Part shown: positions 1-7,840 of the stretch, one piece after another
Layout of the letters: the number at the start of each line of letters is the position of its first letter
Numbering within the stretch: position 1 is the first letter of the stretch
Assembly (NCBI RefSeq): GCF_000817815.1
Contig: NZ_JPRD01000012.1
Coordinates: forward strand, 1-42,501
DNA length: 42,501 nucleotides
Direction: 5' to 3'
From: Vibrio owensii CAIM 1854 = LMG 25443
GTDB lineage: Bacteria; Pseudomonadota; Gammaproteobacteria; Enterobacterales; Vibrionaceae
The notes under the pieces: model-generated
Databases searched by the model: none
Seen by the model: the letters and a program-made list of their open reading frames with translations, nothing else
What the model was told of the DNA's origin: nothing
Made by a program: the position numbers and the translations under genes

Positions 1-302
1 CTCCGACATTCAAGTGGCACACAGGTGGCCCTATTCAGCGTTTCTTCCAGCAACAAGTTCAAGAAGCTTTCTTCCAGAGCTATTTCTCTGCTGAAGATGA
101 AAAGCTAGTGATGGCAACGGGCTTAATGAGCTTGCCAACCAACAAGAAGATGCAGAAAAAGCTACAAAAGGTCATTGATGAGTTTTATCAGATCTGTCAA
201 AGCGACGACTCATTGGACATGAATGAGAAGCACGGTACCTCTCTGGTGATTGCAATGCGTCGTTGGACATTCCCGCTGTTTAACCCTTGGGAACGCAAAT
301 AG
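1..302 (+). CDS. C-terminal fragment, probable DUF4423/TIGR02147-type protein
   Basis: This is the 3' end of a gene that begins before the window; the frame is open from base 3 and stops at 300-302. About 99 residues are visible. They show a stretch resembling RFFQQQVQEAF, then a motif reading ATGLMSLP, a Lys-rich helix (NKKMQKKLQKVIDEF), and an end in FPLFNPWERK. This order (a segment before a conserved 'sxtlp' strand, a helix, then a terminal F-P-L strand) resembles TIGR02147/DUF4423 proteins, which are putative DNA-binding proteins of unknown role. The family call is by eye only and could be wrong. The next gene starts 10 bases after the stop, so the two may be co-transcribed. Confidence 0.5.
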   Translation, partial: PTFKWHTGGPIQRFFQQQVQEAFFQSYFSAEDEKLVMATGLMSLPTNKKMQKKLQKVIDEFYQICQSDDSLDMNEKHGTSLVIAMRRWTFPLFNPWERK

Positions 303-312
303 GTACTACCTG

Positions 313-672
313 ATGCTCGATAAACTCAAAAGCCTATCGGTCAGGACGAGACCTATTCTCCCTTTATTCATACTCATCGCGTTTGGTGGTTTTGCGGTGT
401 TCATTGCCACACTCTTGCAACTTTCTGATGTGGTTAAGGAGTCTTATCTTATTCCGAGTGGCGTAACGGCGTTGTGGGCGCTTGCCGCTTGGGTGATGAT
501 CTCAAGCTTTCAGCGTGTTCCTGAACTTACGCCGAGCCTCGGCTTTTTCAAACGAATGAAAGCTCGCTTGGTGCGTCTGTTCTTTTATTTGGTGACATTA
601 GGCTTTATTGGACTGTCTGGCTTTATCTTGTTCGTTACATTGAGAATGCTCAGCGTCTGGTTTCGACACTAA
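313..672 (+). CDS. small inner-membrane protein, unknown function
   Basis: A 119-residue protein with about three to four hydrophobic helices (near residues 14-36, 44-65 and 86-116) and a basic loop (FKRMKARLVR) before the last helix. The ATG at 313 is chosen because the frame upstream overlaps the previous gene; it lies 10 bases after that stop, suggesting co-transcription or translational coupling. I do not recognise a family. A perfect 13-bp hairpin follows about 50 bases after the stop. Confidence 0.65.
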   Translation: MLDKLKSLSVRTRPILPLFILIAFGGFAVFIATLLQLSDVVKESYLIPSGVTALWALAAWVMISSFQRVPELTPSLGFFKRMKARLVRLFFYLVTLGFIGLSGFILFVTLRMLSVWFRH

Positions 673-724
673 GCTCATCTCGTAACGTATAAAAGCACCA
701 ACCCGTGCAATATCACAAATTAAT

Positions 725-761
725 GAAACCAAAAGTATCGCAAAGTGTTACTTTTGGTTTC
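725..761. terminator. strong hairpin, probable terminator of the preceding operon
   Basis: The arms GAAACCAAAAGTA (725-737) and TACTTTTGGTTTC (749-761) are perfectly complementary over 13 bp with an 11-nt loop. The 3' arm is T-rich but no clean T-run follows, so termination is inferred. It sits between the small membrane protein and the flippase/acyltransferase gene. Confidence 0.5.
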
Positions 762-854
762 TCATAACGTAACTCTTTTCTTCGTGCTAGCTTCCTAAAA
801 CGCAACCTTTAAAGTGCTCCCATCTCAAAGCGATTTTGCAATTACGGAGCCAGC

Positions 855-2711
855 ATGTTTCTCACTAAACGATTCTTCCCCTATTTCGTAACTCAGTGCC
901 TTGGTGCACTGAACGACAATATCTACAAGAATGTTCTCTTGTTGATGGTGACCTACAGCCAAATTGACTCACTACCGATGTCGGTCGACCTCTTTGTTAA
1001 CCTTGCAGCTGGCTTATTTATTCTTCCCTTCTTTCTGTTTTCTGCCCACGCAGGTGCGATTGCCGACAACATGGACAAAGCCAAGTTAATCCGCCGCTTA
1101 AAACTTATTGAATTAGTGATAATGAGTTGCGCAGCGACGGCTATCATGACGCAGAGTGCCATTCTAATGCTGGTTCTACTCTTCATGACTGGTACTCAAT
1201 CGGCTTACTTCGGCCCTGTGAAATACGCCCTACTTCCTCAAGCGCTAAAATCTGATGAGCTAGTGAAAGGTAACGCTTGGGTTGAGATTGGGACTTTCCT
1301 TTCAATCCTGATTGGTACATTAAGCGCAGGTCTATTGCTTGCAATTCCAAATGGTATGCTTATCGCCTCTTGTATTGTGATTACGCTGTCACTACTGGGC
1401 TTTTTAAGCAGCGCAAACATCCCCTCTCTGCCAAGTAAGAAAAGTGACAAAGTAAAATTCGAACCTGTTACTGGTTTGAAGAAAACACTCAAACTGGCAC
1501 AAAAACAACGCGGTATTTGGATGTCGATTCTAGCGATCAGTTGGTTCTGGTTTATGGGCGCAACTTACCTAACTCAATTCCCAAACTTTGCTCGTGAACA
1601 CCTATTTGCAGACAGCACTGTGGTTTCTCTGTTGCTGGCTCTGTTCTCAGTTGGTATCGCGACAGGCTCATGGTTATGTGAAAGGCTGTCTTTCAATCAA
1701 GTTGAACTAGGTATTCTGCCATTTGGTATTTTGGGCTTAACAATTTTCAGTGCCGACCTACTATGGGCAGTACCTGCAATCGAATCTTTCCCAAGTCAGT
1801 ATTACGATGTAAAAAGCTTTGCCGCTCAGTCTTCGCATATTCGAGTAATGATCGACTTGTTCTTGGTTGGTGTGAGCGGAGGCGTATTTATTGTTCCCCT
1901 TTATGCGTTTATCCAATCGCGCTCAGAAGAAGGCGAATGTGCTCAATCTATTGCGGCAAACAACATCATGAACGCACTGTTTATGGTCGCTTCCGCTGCT
2001 GTTTCTATCTTGGTGTTAAGTGTTTTAGAGTTCTCTATTGTTGAGCTATTTGCCATTTTGGCCGTCGGTAACTTCATCGTGGCGATCTACGTTTACCGTC
2101 AAGTACCTGAGTTTACTCAGCGCTTTGTTAGCTACTTACTGAGCCACTGTCTGTATCGAGTTTCGGTAACCGGTCGTCAGCATATCCCAGAACAAGGCGC
2201 TGCGCTGATTGTGGCAAACCATGTGAGCTATGTAGACGCTTTGATTCTAATGGGTACATCAACCCGTCCAGTTCGATTTGTGATGGACAAATCAATCAGT
2301 GAGCTGCCTGTTCTTAAGCACATTTTTCGTCATGCTGGCGTTATCCCAATCTGCTCTCCACGCAAATGCGCAGAGACTTACAAAAGAGCTTTCGAACAGA
2401 TTGAGCAAGCTCTTAATAACGACGAGGTAGTTTGTATCTTCCCTGAAGGTCGTTTGACCTCAAATGGCGAACTGGGCGAGTTCCGACCGGGTGTTGAGAA
2501 GATTCTAAAACGTACACCGGTTCCCGTGATTCCAATGGCCTTAAAAGGCTTATGGGGCTCTTTCTTCAGCCACAAAAATGGACATGCATTAACGAAGCGC
2601 CCTACTCGCTTTTGGTCTCGTATCGAAGTCAATATCGGTGAGCTATTGCAACCAACCACGTTAGATCGCCATTTGTTACAAAAAGAAGTGCAAGATTTGC
2701 TAATTCGCTGA
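855..2711 (+). CDS. LplT-like MFS flippase fused to a PlsC-type acyltransferase
   Basis: A 618-residue protein in two parts. Residues 1 to about 420 are a 12-helix MFS transporter with the GALNDNIYKN signature of lysophospholipid transporters (LplT). From about residue 430 there is a PlsC-like acyltransferase: HX4D motif in NHVSYVD (His near 456), block FPEGRLT, and the proline block VPVIPMALKGLWGS. In this family LplT moves lysophospholipid inward and the acyltransferase re-acylates it. The E. coli system needs the separate bifunctional Aas (acyltransferase plus acyl-ACP synthetase); here transporter and acyltransferase share one chain and the AMP-forming synthetase part is absent. The acyl donor is therefore unknown, perhaps acyl-ACP or acyl-CoA. 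Start ATG has GGAG upstream. It appears to be a single-gene unit. Confidence 0.85.
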   Translation: MFLTKRFFPYFVTQCLGALNDNIYKNVLLLMVTYSQIDSLPMSVDLFVNLAAGLFILPFFLFSAHAGAIADNMDKAKLIRRLKLIELVIMSCAATAIMTQSAILMLVLLFMTGTQSAYFGPVKYALLPQALKSDELVKGNAWVEIGTFLSILIGTLSAGLLLAIPNGMLIASCIVITLSLLGFLSSANIPSLPSKKSDKVKFEPVTGLKKTLKLAQKQRGIWMSILAISWFWFMGATYLTQFPNFAREHLFADSTVVSLLLALFSVGIATGSWLCERLSFNQVELGILPFGILGLTIFSADLLWAVPAIESFPSQYYDVKSFAAQSSHIRVMIDLFLVGVSGGVFIVPLYAFIQSRSEEGECAQSIAANNIMNALFMVASAAVSILVLSVLEFSIVELFAILAVGNFIVAIYVYRQVPEFTQRFVSYLLSHCLYRVSVTGRQHIPEQGAALIVANHVSYVDALILMGTSTRPVRFVMDKSISELPVLKHIFRHAGVIPICSPRKCAETYKRAFEQIEQALNNDEVVCIFPEGRLTSNGELGEFRPGVEKILKRTPVPVIPMALKGLWGSFFSHKNGHALTKRPTRFWSRIEVNIGELLQPTTLDRHLLQKEVQDLLIR

Positions 2712-2770
2712 CAGTAGTCGTGTGGAGAATCTAGTAGGATAAAATCAACGTCATAAATCTAGGAGGTATT

Positions 2771-3388
2771 ATGAAAATCATCATCTTACATGGTCTTTAT
2801 ATGCATGGGCTGGTCATGCAGCCTCTTAGCCAAAAGCTGAGAAAGCTGGGCTACGAGACCCAAGTATTGAGTTACAACACGGTTTCAATTAACGAAGAGT
2901 CGCTGTTCGATTCCATCGACAAAGCACTTAATCCACTGACTGCAAATGTGTTGGTGGGCCATAGCCTAGGTGGTTTGATGATTAAACGATACCTCGCGAG
3001 CCGAAAGCCATCGACAAGTCTGGTGTCACACGTTGTGGCAATTGGATCGCCACTGAAAGGCGCATCTATCGTCACTCGCATTCAAGATTTGGGATTCGGT
3101 GCGATGCTTGGTAACTCACCGTATCACGGCCTTAACAAGCACGAAGATGTTTGGACTTTCCCACAAAAGCTCGGCAGCATCGCTGGCACAATGGGCATTG
3201 GCGCTAGGCCTATTCTCATGCACAAAGACAATACAATGTCTGATGGTACGGTTACTGTAGATGAAACACGTTTAGAAGGCATGCAAGATCATATAGAGAC
3301 GAAACAGACTCACACTAGTCTTATCTACAACACCTATGTACCCGCGCAGATTGATCACTTTATCAAAACTGATCACTTCAGCAGATAG
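2771..3388 (+). CDS. alpha/beta-hydrolase (esterase/lipase-like)
   Basis: A 205-residue cytosolic alpha/beta-hydrolase. The nucleophile elbow is GHSLGG (Ser65). A later SDGTV motif could supply the acidic residue and the His in THTSL the catalytic base, completing a triad. The N-terminus is a strand with an LHGLY oxyanion-type motif and no signal peptide. The start is firm: a consensus AGGAGGT lies at 2761-2767. The compact size and motif order recall PGAP1/lecithin-acyltransferase-like esterases. The substrate is unknown. The upstream gene handles phospholipids, which may be coincidence. A strong terminator follows. Confidence 0.8.
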   Translation: MKIIILHGLYMHGLVMQPLSQKLRKLGYETQVLSYNTVSINEESLFDSIDKALNPLTANVLVGHSLGGLMIKRYLASRKPSTSLVSHVVAIGSPLKGASIVTRIQDLGFGAMLGNSPYHGLNKHEDVWTFPQKLGSIAGTMGIGARPILMHKDNTMSDGTVTVDETRLEGMQDHIETKQTHTSLIYNTYVPAQIDHFIKTDHFSR

Positions 3389-3452
3389 CGCACTTTTCCA
3401 TCAAGTAGTTGCAATCTACTTTTCAAGCCAAGGCGTTCGCAGTACTATCTCT

Positions 3453-3487
3453 ACTCCGACCACTCATTTGAGTGTCGGAGTTTTTTA
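3453..3487 (+). terminator. rho-independent terminator after the hydrolase
   Basis: The stem ACTCCGAC...GTCGGAGT, extended by ACTC/GAGT around an ATTT loop, is followed by a run of six T at 3481-3486. Confidence 0.85.
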
Positions 3488-3516
3488 CTTCTAACCATAT
3501 TGGTTGGATTCAATGT

Positions 3517-3650
3517 TCTCAGGGCGGGGCGAAATTCCCCACCGGCGGTATACTCTTTTGAGTGAGCCCGCGAGCGCTCGATTCGTCGAGGTCAGCAGAT
3601 CTGGTGAGATGCCAGAGCCGACGGTCATAGTCCGGATGAAAGAGAATAAG
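3517..3650 (+). ncRNA. FMN riboswitch (RFN element) controlling ribB
   Basis: The sequence carries the conserved RFN blocks in order: AGGGCGGGGCGAAATTCCCC (3521-3540), ACCGGCGGTA next to it, GAGCCCGCGAGCG, the GGTCAGCAGATCTGGTGAGA block, GAGCCGACGGTCATAGTC, and the closing GGATGAAAGAGAATA. FMN binding to such elements represses riboflavin genes in cis. Here it precedes ribB by about 175 nt. The segment between aptamer and ATG includes GGCGG (about 3752) and CCGCC (about 3792), which could form a regulatory stem. No clear T-run terminator is seen, so control may act at translation or through Rho (inference). Confidence 0.95.
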
Positions 3651-3825
3651 AAAACATCAGCGGTTTCCTCAACGTTCTGTGTTGATGAACACTGGTGCAC
3701 TTCTTTTTGGATCGCATTTTTTATTGCGTGGTTTTGTGCCATCTTACAGTTGGCGGCTCATTGCCTGCATAGAATGTGACGATCCCTCATACCGCCCTGA
3801 TTCTGGTGATATTTAGGAGTTAACC

Positions 3826-4482
3826 ATGAATCAGTCATCACTACTTGCCGAATTTGGCGACCCAATTACTCGCGTTGAAAACGCACTTATCGCATTAAAA
3901 GAAGGCCGTGGCGTGCTTCTTCTTGACGATGAAGATCGTGAAAACGAAGGCGACATCATTTATTCCGTAGAGCACCTGACTAATGAGCAAATGGCTCTGA
4001 TGATCCGCGAATGCAGCGGCATTGTGTGCCTGTGCCTGACAGACACTCAAGCAGACAAATTGGAACTGCCACCAATGGTTGTGAACAACAACAGCGCAAA
4101 CCAAACGGCTTTCACGGTTTCTATTGAAGCGAAGCAAGGCGTAACAACTGGCGTTTCTGCCGCTGACCGTGTAACAACTATCAAAACAGCAGCAAACCCA
4201 AATGCAAAACCAGATGACTTAGCTCGTCCTGGTCATGTATTCCCTTTGCGTGCTCGCCCTGGTGGCGTCATGACTCGTCGTGGCCACACAGAAGGCACTA
4301 TCGATCTGATGCAAATGGCCGGTCTGCAGCCTGCAGGTGTGCTTTGCGAGGTGACAAACCCAGATGGCACCATGGCAAAAGCACCAGAGATCGTCGCGTT
4401 TGGTCGTTTACACAACATGCCAGTGCTGACCATCGAAGACATGGTTGCTTACCGTAATCAATTTGATTTGAAGCTAGCGTAA
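3826..4482 (+). CDS. ribB: 3,4-dihydroxy-2-butanone-4-phosphate synthase
   Basis: A 218-residue RibB, the length of the E. coli enzyme and without a fused GTP cyclohydrolase II domain. It converts ribulose 5-phosphate to 3,4-dihydroxy-2-butanone 4-phosphate plus formate for riboflavin synthesis in the cytosol. Visible hallmarks are the acidic metal-binding loop [10 protein letters not shown] near residues 35-45 and the [11 protein letters not shown] block with the metal-binding His. The start has TTAGGAG upstream. Its expression is very likely set by the FMN riboswitch upstream, and a terminator follows directly, so it is a monocistronic unit. Confidence 0.97.
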   Translation: MNQSSLLAEFGDPITRVENALIALKEGRGVLLLDDEDRENEGDIIYSVEHLTNEQMALMIRECSGIVCLCLTDTQADKLELPPMVVNNNSANQTAFTVSIEAKQGVTTGVSAADRVTTIKTAANPNAKPDDLARPGHVFPLRARPGGVMTRRGHTEGTIDLMQMAGLQPAGVLCEVTNPDGTMAKAPEIVAFGRLHNMPVLTIEDMVAYRNQFDLKLA

Positions 4483-4506
4483 TCAACACGCATTTGCTCT
4501 AGTCGA

Positions 4507-4533
4507 AAGCCGCTGAACTCAGCGGCTTTTTTG
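4507..4533 (+). terminator. rho-independent terminator after ribB
   Basis: Stem AAAGCCGCTGA/TCAGCGGCTTT with a tiny loop, followed by TTTT. Confidence 0.9.
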
Positions 4534-4591
4534 ATCGATTTGATTCCTTTGCGAGTAGTTATACTTAGTAAAAACAAAAGGAATCAACATC

Positions 4592-5137
4592 ATGAAGGGA
4601 ATCACTCGCAGCGCACTTACCGCAACACTACTCTCCACCAGCTCTTTGGCTTTTGCATCGAGCTGTCCAGATATCTTGCAAGGAAAGCAAAGACTTTTAA
4701 ATTCAACGGAAGAAATAGAGCTGTGTGACGCCTTCAAAGGCAAAACGCTACTGGTAGTGAACACCGCGAGCCAGTGCGGCTTTACCCCTCAATTCGAGCA
4801 ATTAGAGCAATTGCATCAGACTTACAAAGATCAAAACTTTGCCGTTGTGGGCTTCCCTAGTAACGACTTTCGTCAAGACCGTGGCAGTGAAGAAAAAACC
4901 GCCAAAATTTGCTACCTCGACTACGGTGTTACCTTCCCTATGATGGCGCGAACCTCTGTTCTTGGCGAGGATGCAAACCCAGTATTCGCCGAGATCAGCA
5001 CTCAAGCGGGCGTGACACCGAAATGGAACTTCTACAAGTTCTTGATCAACAAAGAAGGTAAAGTCGTTGCGACCTTCCCAAGTTCAACCTCTCCAACAAG
5101 TACTACGCTTACTAACATGATTGAACAGCAACTGTAA
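4592..5137 (+). CDS. exported glutathione-peroxidase-family protein
   Basis: A 181-residue thiol peroxidase of the glutathione peroxidase family with an N-terminal signal sequence (cleavage likely after FA near residue 22), so probably periplasmic. The peroxidatic Cys is Cys62 in NTASQCGFT. The Trp of the active site is in KWNFYKFLI, and a likely resolving Cys is in KICYLDYGVTFP. The usual Gln motif (FPxNQF) reads FPSNDF, so Asp stands where Gln is normal. It is expected to reduce peroxides with thioredoxin- or glutathione-type reductants, but what donates electrons in the periplasm is unknown. The gene lies 11 bases before a DUF3429 membrane protein gene, so they form an operon. Confidence 0.88.
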   Translation: MKGITRSALTATLLSTSSLAFASSCPDILQGKQRLLNSTEEIELCDAFKGKTLLVVNTASQCGFTPQFEQLEQLHQTYKDQNFAVVGFPSNDFRQDRGSEEKTAKICYLDYGVTFPMMARTSVLGEDANPVFAEISTQAGVTPKWNFYKFLINKEGKVVATFPSSTSPTSTTLTNMIEQQL

Positions 5138-5148
5138 GGAAGGCTGCC

Positions 5149-5595
5149 ATGACGACCACACGTACGACAATGCTGCAATTAGGTTATTTAGGACTGCTGC
5201 CCTTTCTGTTCAGCTTGGTTCTCATCGTTACCGAAAGGACTTTGTTTAACTTATCTGGGGAGCAGTTTTTTATTGCTTACAGTGCGGTGATTTTGAGTTT
5301 TCTTTCCGGGGTACTTTGGGGCAACGCCATTGATCATTTCTACCATCGATTGAGTCGAAATGCCTTGGTGCTAAGTAACTTATTCGTATTGCTTGCTTGG
5401 GGAGCATTGCTGCAAGGTAACAAGCATTATGTCATCGCGACTCTGTTATTGGCAGCTGGCTACATTGCCGTTTGGTACGCGGAAAAGCTGATTCGAAGAG
5501 TAGAAAAAGAGGCGGAGCCAAAAGGGTATCAGATGATGCGAGGCAAGCTCACGACCGGTGTGGTACTTATGCATGGGTTGGTTTTAATTGCTTAA
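5149..5595 (+). CDS. DUF3429-type inner-membrane protein
   Basis: A 148-residue integral membrane protein with about four helices. The segments LGYLGLLPFLFSLVL, FIAYSAVILSFLSGVLWGNA and LLLAAGYIAVWYAEK match the pattern of DUF3429 proteins (function unknown). The Shine-Dalgarno sequence AAGGAAGG lies just upstream of the ATG. It follows the exported peroxidase gene by 11 bases, so the two are probably co-transcribed and might act together in envelope redox defence (inference). Confidence 0.8.
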   Translation: MTTTRTTMLQLGYLGLLPFLFSLVLIVTERTLFNLSGEQFFIAYSAVILSFLSGVLWGNAIDHFYHRLSRNALVLSNLFVLLAWGALLQGNKHYVIATLLLAAGYIAVWYAEKLIRRVEKEAEPKGYQMMRGKLTTGVVLMHGLVLIA

Positions 5596-5749
5596 ACTGG
5601 TCTGTCCACCTACCAGATCACAAAATTAACCAAGTTATATAAAACAATGTTCATTTCGTGAAGCGCGCGTAATTTTGAACACCGTTTTGTTTTAATTATG
5701 AATGGATGGTCATATAAGTATCTCAAAAGCATTCACAAAGGATATGAAT

Positions 5750-5995
5750 ATGTTTTTTCGTAAACTTCTTTTTAGTACCGCAGTTATCAATGCAACAGCG
5801 GGTTGTGTGTCTTATCAAGCACAACAGGCTGCGGTCAATACGGTGAATACCACTGGAGTGGTTCTTAACAACGTAGTGAAAACCACCATCGCTCAGCCTT
5901 GTAACGTTGCCGTCACTGTTGCTAGCTTGTTTTATCCAAATGCGATTTTTATGACTGATATGCCAACCGCAGCTTGCACGGCAGTGCTTCGCTAA
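5750..5995 (+). CDS. small lipoprotein, unknown function
   Basis: An 81-residue lipoprotein: a signal peptide with basic N-terminus (MFFRKLL) and lipobox ATAGC, so lipidated at Cys19. The mature part (about 63 residues) has one further pair of Cys (PCNVA and TAACTA) that may form a disulfide, and hydrophobic stretches. Start: AAAGG at 5737-5741 is 8 bases before the ATG at 5750, but only 2 before the ATG at 5744, so 5750 is preferred. No family recognised. Confidence 0.7.
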   Translation: MFFRKLLFSTAVINATAGCVSYQAQQAAVNTVNTTGVVLNNVVKTTIAQPCNVAVTVASLFYPNAIFMTDMPTAACTAVLR

Positions 5996-6010
5996 CGCAA
6001 AATGAACATA

Positions 6011-6043
6011 AAAAAATGGCGACCTCATTGGTCGCCATTTTTA
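6011..6043. terminator. bidirectional terminator between convergent genes
   Basis: Near-perfect stem AAAAATGGCGACC/GGTCGCCATTTTT with a 4- to 5-nt loop. A T-rich 3' side exists on both strands, serving the small lipoprotein gene (plus) and dsbA (minus). Confidence 0.85.
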
Positions 6044-6052
6044 TTGATGTGA

Positions 6053-6652
6053 TTATAGCGTTAATAAGTAGTTCACTAACGCGTTGTAATCATCGTAGCT
6101 GCGGATCTCATTTGGCAACACAATGTACTTGTTGTTCACCACAACACCCGGAACCCCAGTCAATGTGCTTTGTTTGAATTGTTTATCAAAACCTTTCTGC
6201 ATAGAGTTCACTGCAAAGCTGTTGTACGCCGCATCGAACTTCTTGCCATCGACGCCGTTATCAATGAACAGTTGCTTAAGCTCTGCTTCGTTTTGAGGTG
6301 CTTGACGCTTCTGATGAATTTGCGCAAACATCGCTGGCACCATCTTATCCTCAACACCTAGTGACACCATTGTTGCGTAAGACTTCGCCATTGGAATTGC
6401 CATATCACCGCCCATAAATGCGACATGCACTTTCTCAAAACTCGCGTCTTTCGGTAATGCTGGTTTCAAGTTGTCGATGACAGATTCAAATTTGTAACAG
6501 TGTGGGCAATAGAAAGAGAAGAACTCAGTGACTGTCGGTGTTTTTGCTTTCTCTACATCCAAGATTTTGTAGTGTTTACCCGCTTCAAATTGCGCAGCGT
6601 GAGCAGTGAATGCAAGTAATAGAGTGCTGCAAAGAGCAAATAGCTTTTTCAT
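6053..6652 (-). CDS. dsbA: periplasmic thiol:disulfide oxidoreductase DsbA
   Basis: A 199-residue DsbA. Signal peptide of about 19 residues ends AHA, then the thioredoxin fold with catalytic CPHC in FFSFYCPHCYKF, and the cis-proline loop TGVPG followed by VVVNNKYIV. It introduces disulfides into exported proteins and is reoxidised by DsbB. The start MKKLF at 6652 is preferred over upstream codons because of AAGGA seven bases before it and the canonical signal peptide. The upstream gene on the same strand (86-bp gap) encodes a small secreted Cys-containing protein that may be a substrate or just a neighbour. Confidence 0.93.
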   Translation of the reverse strand: MKKLFALCSTLLLAFTAHAAQFEAGKHYKILDVEKAKTPTVTEFFSFYCPHCYKFESVIDNLKPALPKDASFEKVHVAFMGGDMAIPMAKSYATMVSLGVEDKMVPAMFAQIHQKRQAPQNEAELKQLFIDNGVDGKKFDAAYNSFAVNSMQKGFDKQFKQSTLTGVPGVVVNNKYIVLPNEIRSYDDYNALVNYLLTL

Positions 6653-6738
6653 GTTTGATTCCTTTGGGCACAGGTGTGCCGTATTCATTTGTTAATGTTT
6701 AAAAGTCCAGCAGTGCTGGTTTGCGATGAATAAAAGGA

Positions 6739-7116
6739 TCAAACAATAGGAGGACGGTAAGGCTTATAAATCACTGTCACTGCTTTTGGGGTGGGTGATT
6801 TATCAATCAATGCAAGACTATGCGGTAATAAAATCACATCATCTTGTAAGAGGTTGGTTGGTATTTTGACGATACAAGAAGAGCTACAACTGGTGTGTAC
6901 TTGCTGCCCTTTCTCCATCAGATGATCACCATGGTGTGATTCAATACAGTCCGTATTGTCCACGCCCATTTTTTGATGAAGCTCAGCCGTTCTATCGTTA
7001 TTCGAACTCACTTCGATTGGCGCTGTGGCTGCACGCACACTCGACGCTACGCCCGTTAGCAACATGGCTAATAGACAGAGCATTGTCGTCATAAATGTAC
7101 GGTTAAAACTCAGCAT
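6739..7116 (-). CDS. small secreted Cys/His-containing protein, unknown function
   Basis: A 125-residue protein with a signal peptide (hydrophobic MTTMLCLLAMLLTGVAS, cleavage probably after VRA near residue 29). The mature part has a His-containing segment (ESHHGDHL), a short Cys cluster (SCSSSC), and ends in YKPYRPPIV. This layout recalls small periplasmic proteins found beside metal-handling genes, but I cannot name a family. An alternative start is Met9. It lies upstream of dsbA on the same strand. Confidence 0.65.
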   Translation of the reverse strand: MLSFNRTFMTTMLCLLAMLLTGVASSVRAATAPIEVSSNNDRTAELHQKMGVDNTDCIESHHGDHLMEKGQQVHTSCSSSCIVKIPTNLLQDDVILLPHSLALIDKSPTPKAVTVIYKPYRPPIV

Positions 7117-7309
7117 ATAACTTCTTCAAAATACGGTGAATCTTCATCATACAGAATCCTTCTTTTCATACAAGCCAATCACTTCATGCTAGGTTCACAA
7201 ACAAGACGATTCTGACACTCGATACCGACTGCAATGCCGATAACACTTGAAATCACTATGAAACCTGAGTAATAGTTAGATCAGTTTTTGTACAGACAAG
7301 GAAAGATTA

Positions 7310-7615
7310 ATGCTTAAAAAGAGATTCTTTAAAACAAAAGATGAAGTCGAAGTCACGTTCGAGCTAGACAAAAACCAGTGGGAGTCGATTCAAATTGCAG
7401 GCGATTTCAACAACTGGCAACCAGAACCAATGAAGCTCGTGAAGAAAAGTGGCCAGTTTAAGTTTAAGACGCGCTTGCCGAAGGAACAGAATATCCAGTT
7501 CCGTTACCTATTCAACGAAGCCGAGTGGGAAAACGATCCACAAGCAGACGCATACGTGCCAAATGGCTTTGGTAGCGATAACAGCGTTGTATGCACACAA
7601 GAGCAAATCGCTTAA
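7310..7615 (+). CDS. stand-alone CBM48/isoamylase early-set domain protein
   Basis: A 101-residue single-domain protein with the glycogen-binding fold: IAGDFNNWQPEPM carries the GDFNxW carbohydrate-recognition motif, followed by the FRYLFNEAEWENDPQADAY strands typical of the AMPK-beta/isoamylase N-terminal domain. No catalytic domain is attached and no signal peptide is visible, so it is probably a cytosolic alpha-glucan-binding protein. Its role is not established. Preceded by AAGGAA and followed directly by a terminator, so monocistronic. Confidence 0.85.
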   Translation: MLKKRFFKTKDEVEVTFELDKNQWESIQIAGDFNNWQPEPMKLVKKSGQFKFKTRLPKEQNIQFRYLFNEAEWENDPQADAYVPNGFGSDNSVVCTQEQIA

Positions 7616-7632
7616 GAACGCAATTCAGAAAC

Positions 7633-7658
7633 AAAGGCGCACCGAGTGCGCCTTTTTT
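7633..7658 (+). terminator. rho-independent terminator after the CBM48 gene
   Basis: Stem AAAGGCGCAC/GTGCGCCTTT (4-nt loop region CGA) followed by a T-run. Confidence 0.88.
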
Positions 7659-7689
7659 ATTGTCTAATTTTCATTGAGTTATTGCTTAT

Positions 7690-7707
7690 TGTTGCCATAT
7701 GACAACA
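7690..7707. promoter_or_regulatory. 18-bp interrupted palindrome upstream of the SDR gene
   Basis: TGTTG-C-CATATG-A-CAACA is symmetric apart from one base pair and lies 133 bp before the SDR start. It looks like a repressor operator, but no regulator gene is adjacent. Confidence 0.3.
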
Positions 7708-7840
7708 GTGTTTTAACTGAAGTGATATATATCAACAAAAGCCATTTCCTTAATATATCCACATCGCAGCGAAACAGGTGTTCTTGACTAAAAGCTGCTC
7801 TCAAACGAAAGCGATTCTTAAATTATTAAGGAAACAAAAG

